Assembly (NCBI RefSeq): GCF_035994945.1
Contig: NZ_CP108677.1
Location: 868,001 to 932,000 of the forward strand
Origin: Streptomyces sp. NBC_01216
GTDB lineage: Bacteria > Actinomycetota > Actinomycetes > Streptomycetales > Streptomycetaceae
Direction of reading: 5' to 3'
Length of the DNA: 64,000 bases
This document shows, piece after piece, positions 61,779 through 64,000 of the stretch (positions within the stretch are counted from its first letter, which is position 1; each line of letters starts with the position of its first letter). The position numbers were made by a program, and so were the translations under genes. Under the pieces are notes generated by a model. That model was given only the letters and a program-made list of their open reading frames with translations. It was not told where the DNA came from and did not search any database.

Positions 61779-62753
61779 GTGACACTCACCTCTCCCCACC
61801 TCGGCAGCCCGACCGGGTGGACCGACGCGCGGCTCCTGTACGCGCTGGAAGAGGTGGTGGAGAAGGAGCTGAACCGGCACCTCAAGGTCACCAAGGACTG
61901 GATGCCGCACGAGTACGTTCCCTGGTCGGACGGCCGCAACTTCCCCGGCTACTTCGAAGACGGCGAGGCATGGGACCCGTCCCAGTCGAAGGTCACCGAC
62001 ATCGGCAAGATCGCCCTGGTCGTGAACCTGCTGACCGAGGACAACCTGCCCAGCTACCACCACGAGATCGCCAGCCTCTTCGGCCGTGACGGCGCCTGGG
62101 GCACCTGGGTACACCGCTGGACCGCGGAGGAGGGCCGGCACGGCATCGTGATGCGCGACTACCTGCTGGCCTCCCGGGCGGTCGACCCGGACAAGCTGGA
62201 ACAGTTCCGGATGGCGCACATGAGCGAGGGCTTCGAGTCCGACAACCGGCACTCGATGCTCCACTCCGTCGCGTACGTCTCCTTCCAGGAGCTCGCGACC
62301 CGCATCTCGCACCGGAACACCGGCCACCAGTCGGGCGACCCGGTCTGCGACCGGATGCTGGCGCGCATCGCCACCGACGAGAACCTGCACATGGTCTTCT
62401 ACCGCAACCTGCTGGGCGCCGCGTTCGAGCTCGCGCCCGACCTGACGATGCAGGCCGTGCGGGACGTCGTCGTGAACTTCCGGATGCCCGGACACGGCAT
62501 GCCCGGCTTCGAGCGGGCGGCGGCGCAGATGGCGATCGGCGAGATCTACAACATGCGCATCCACCATGACGACGTCCTCCAGCCCGTGCTCCGCTTCCTC
62601 AAGGTCCTCCAGATCGAAGGCCTCGGCCCGGAGGGTCTGAAGGCGCAGGAGGAGCTGGGACTGTACATGGACGGCCTGGACAGCGAGGCGAGCAAGTTCG
62701 ACGCGAAGCTCGCGGCCCGCAAGGCCCGTATGGAGGCGCGCGCCGCGGGCTGA
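61779..62753 (+). CDS. acyl-ACP desaturase (soluble di-iron)
   Basis: 324 residues of the plant-type stearoyl-ACP desaturase family. Di-iron ligands are visible in LLTEDNLPSYHHEI, WTAEEGRHG (ExxH) and ATDENLHMVF (ExxH). It inserts a double bond in fatty acyl chains, adjusting membrane fluidity. The GTG start has AGGAG five bases upstream. Tandem palindromes 37 bases before the start imply repression by a TetR-like protein, perhaps one encoded elsewhere or at 63542. Confidence 0.94.
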   Translation: MTLTSPHLGSPTGWTDARLLYALEEVVEKELNRHLKVTKDWMPHEYVPWSDGRNFPGYFEDGEAWDPSQSKVTDIGKIALVVNLLTEDNLPSYHHEIASLFGRDGAWGTWVHRWTAEEGRHGIVMRDYLLASRAVDPDKLEQFRMAHMSEGFESDNRHSMLHSVAYVSFQELATRISHRNTGHQSGDPVCDRMLARIATDENLHMVFYRNLLGAAFELAPDLTMQAVRDVVVNFRMPGHGMPGFERAAAQMAIGEIYNMRIHHDDVLQPVLRFLKVLQIEGLGPEGLKAQEELGLYMDGLDSEASKFDAKLAARKARMEARAAG

Positions 62754-62780
62754 GCGAGCGGTTCGCCGCGCCGCCCCGTG

Positions 62781-62804
62781 CCCGGCTCGCCGCGGCGAGC
62801 CGGG
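62781..62804 (+). terminator. perfect 24-bp palindrome after the desaturase
   Basis: CCCGGCTCGCCG meets its exact complement CGGCGAGCCGGG, 27 bases after the stop. Terminator by position. Confidence 0.7.
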
Positions 62805-62837
62805 TAAGGCGGGGCCGGACGCGGACCTCGTCGGCCC

Positions 62838-62872
62838 AGAGCCTGCGAGGCGGCCTCCGACCGGGCTCTCAG
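62838..62872. repeat. dispersed repeat, diverged short copy 6
   Basis: AGAGCCTG at the left and GGCTCTCAG at the right resemble the ends of the long copies, with about 20 bases between. The right end includes the stop codon of the WhiB-like gene. Confidence 0.5.
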
Positions 62873-63126
62873 CCCTGACGCCGCTTGAGGCGGACCCGCT
62901 CCTTCTCCGAGAGCCCGCCCCAGACGCCGAAGCGCTCGTCGTGCGCCAGCGCGTACTCCAGACACGCCACGCGCCCCTCGCAGGCCCCGCAGAGCTGCTT
63001 CGCCTCACGGGTGGAGGAGCCGGGCGCCGGGAAGAAGAACTCAGGACCGGCCTGGGCGCACAGCGCGTTCTCCTGCCAGGACATGTCGGGCTCCGGTGCG
63101 GTCAGTACGGTGGTGTCGGTCTGCAT
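62869..63126 (-). CDS. WhiB-like iron-sulfur transcription factor
   Basis: 85 residues from the ATG at 63126. The four [4Fe-4S] cysteines are in ALCAQ, QLCGACEG and VACLEY, followed by the turn GVWGGLSEKER and the basic tail RVRLKRRQG. Wbl proteins bind sigma factor HrdB and control development or stress genes. The start is uncertain: ATGs at 63144 and 63162 are in frame, none with a strong ribosome site. The longest version would include a rare TTA leucine codon. Confidence 0.9.
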   Translation of the reverse strand: MQTDTTVLTAPEPDMSWQENALCAQAGPEFFFPAPGSSTREAKQLCGACEGRVACLEYALAHDERFGVWGGLSEKERVRLKRRQG

Positions 63127-63541
63127 GACACCCACGGTGCCCATGGGGCCTAAACGAGCCATCAACGTTTGATCAATGCGGCGCGCCGAACGAGGCTGTC
63201 GCGGGTCGTCGGCATCGGCCGGCATGAACGTGACGGGGCCGGAACGGACCGTCCCACGCGGACACCTCACTCCTCCCGTCGGGGACGGACCCCGTATGTG
63301 GGGCCGGGCGGCCGACCGGACCGACCGGCCGGCGGCGATCGGTCCGCGCCCGCCCCGGGACCCACCGACCGCATGAAACAGGCCAGGCGCGGAGCCACGA
63401 CGCGCTCCGCCGCGCCTTCGGTCCTTCGCGTCGGGAACGCGACGGTGCTCCCTGCGCATGGCCGCGACCGGCGCCGCTCCGGGGTGCGGGGGCCCGCCTG
63501 AGCTCTGCCCGCACGACCGTGCGTTCAGTAGGATGCGGGGT
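63127..63541. other. divergent intergenic region between WhiB-like and TetR genes
   Basis: About 415 bases. It contains AACGTTTGATCAATG (63164-63178), less G/C-rich, likely near the leftward WhiB-like promoter. No gene is supported. Confidence 0.4.
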
Positions 63542-64000
63542 ATGAGCGGGAGCAGCGGGACCAAGCCGGACGGGCGCGTCGAGCGCGGCAACCAGACACG
63601 GCGGCTGGTGCTCGGCCGCACGATGGACATCGCCTCGATCGAAGGGCTGGAGGGCCTGTCCCTGGGGCGGATCGCGAACGAGCTCGAGCTGAGCAAGAGC
63701 GGGGTGTTCGCGCTGTTCGGCTCGAAGGAGGAGTTGCAGCTCGCGACCGTCCGGGCCGCCGCCGCGGTCTTCGCCGACCGGGTGGTCGCCCCGCTCGGGG
63801 ACCTGCCCGCCGGCCCCGGGCGGGTCTGGGCACTGTGCCGGAACTGGCTGGACTACTCGGCCGGGCGGGTCTTCGCGGGCGGATGCTTCTTCTACGCGGT
63901 CTCGGCCGAGTTCGACGCGCGCAGCGGCCCTGTCCACGACGCGATCGTCCGGGCCCGGCAGGACTGGACCGCCTATGTGGAAGGCGAACTGGAGGGGGCT
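63542..64000 (+). CDS. TetR-family regulator, N-terminal part (cut by window edge)
   Basis: 153 codons are present. The DNA-binding domain shows RRLVLGRTMDIASIEGLEGL and IANELELSKSGVFALFGSKE. The beginning of the ligand domain follows (WALCRNWLDYSAGRVFAGG, with CFFYAVSAEFDARSGPVHD). The ATG follows GGATGCGGGGT, with no canonical ribosome site. It may be the regulator of the nearby desaturase, but that is conjecture. Confidence 0.88.
   Translation, partial: MSGSSGTKPDGRVERGNQTRRLVLGRTMDIASIEGLEGLSLGRIANELELSKSGVFALFGSKEELQLATVRAAAAVFADRVVAPLGDLPAGPGRVWALCRNWLDYSAGRVFAGGCFFYAVSAEFDARSGPVHDAIVRARQDWTAYVEGELEGA

Overview
The window is high-GC actinobacterial chromosome, almost certainly Streptomyces. 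Codons are strongly G/C-ended, GTG and TTG starts are common, and genes are often joined by ATGA, GTGA or TGATG overlaps. It encodes hopanoid synthesis, an SsgA-like sporulation protein, a WhiB-like protein and many TetR, MerR, LacI and RpiR regulators. The gene order recalls the S. coelicolor SCO6765 to SCO6715 region read downwards; this is from memory and was not checked.

Layout. 1-6780: leftward hopanoid operon hpnC-hpnD-hpnE-prenyl synthase-shc-hpnG (cut at the edge), making squalene from FPP by the three-step route and cyclising it. 7085-7780: TetR regulator. 7940-15001: tightly overlapping leftward seven-gene operon with an ABC-2 polysaccharide exporter, a GT2 glycosyltransferase, two CDP-alcohol phosphotransferases, a glycerol-1-phosphate dehydrogenase-like enzyme and a sugar-nucleotidyltransferase-like enzyme. 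It looks like an uncharacterised envelope polyol-phosphate polymer system and is the best candidate for new biology here. 15445-21815: cation efflux, IDI, an RsbW-type kinase, a crotonase, two DJ-1/PfpI genes and an SCO6745-family protein. 21963-27769: Tex, a HEAT-like protein, a 64-residue protein, an ABC-F ATPase and a D-amino-acid oxidase. 27868-33591: secreted proteins, including M14, S15 and M1 peptidases.

33806-39644: LacI regulator, solute-binding lipoprotein, two permeases and a GH1 beta-glucosidase, with matching palindromic operators; this is a ceb-like oligosaccharide uptake and hydrolysis unit. 39616-46031: MpaB-family protein, orphan ATP-synthase b-like subunit, secreted sphingomyelinase, RpiR regulator, two hypotheticals and a MerR regulator. 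46129-51914: leftward branched-acyl-CoA beta-oxidation operon (racemase, acyl-CoA dehydrogenase, thiolase, FadB-like). 52094-58846: saccharopine-dehydrogenase-like reductase, VOC protein, endonuclease V, SDR with divergent TetR and a shared 24-bp operator, transposase relic, YciI protein and a frameshifted BNR-repeat gene. 59111-64000: SsgA-like protein, ABC-F ATPase with a possible micro-ORF leader, acyl-ACP desaturase behind two tandem palindromes, WhiB-like protein and the start of a TetR gene.

A dispersed repeat family, with ends GAGCCTGTCGGGTG / CACCCGACAGGCTC, occurs at six places. Four copies directly abut a TGA stop codon. No tRNA, rRNA, CRISPR array or complete insertion sequence was seen.
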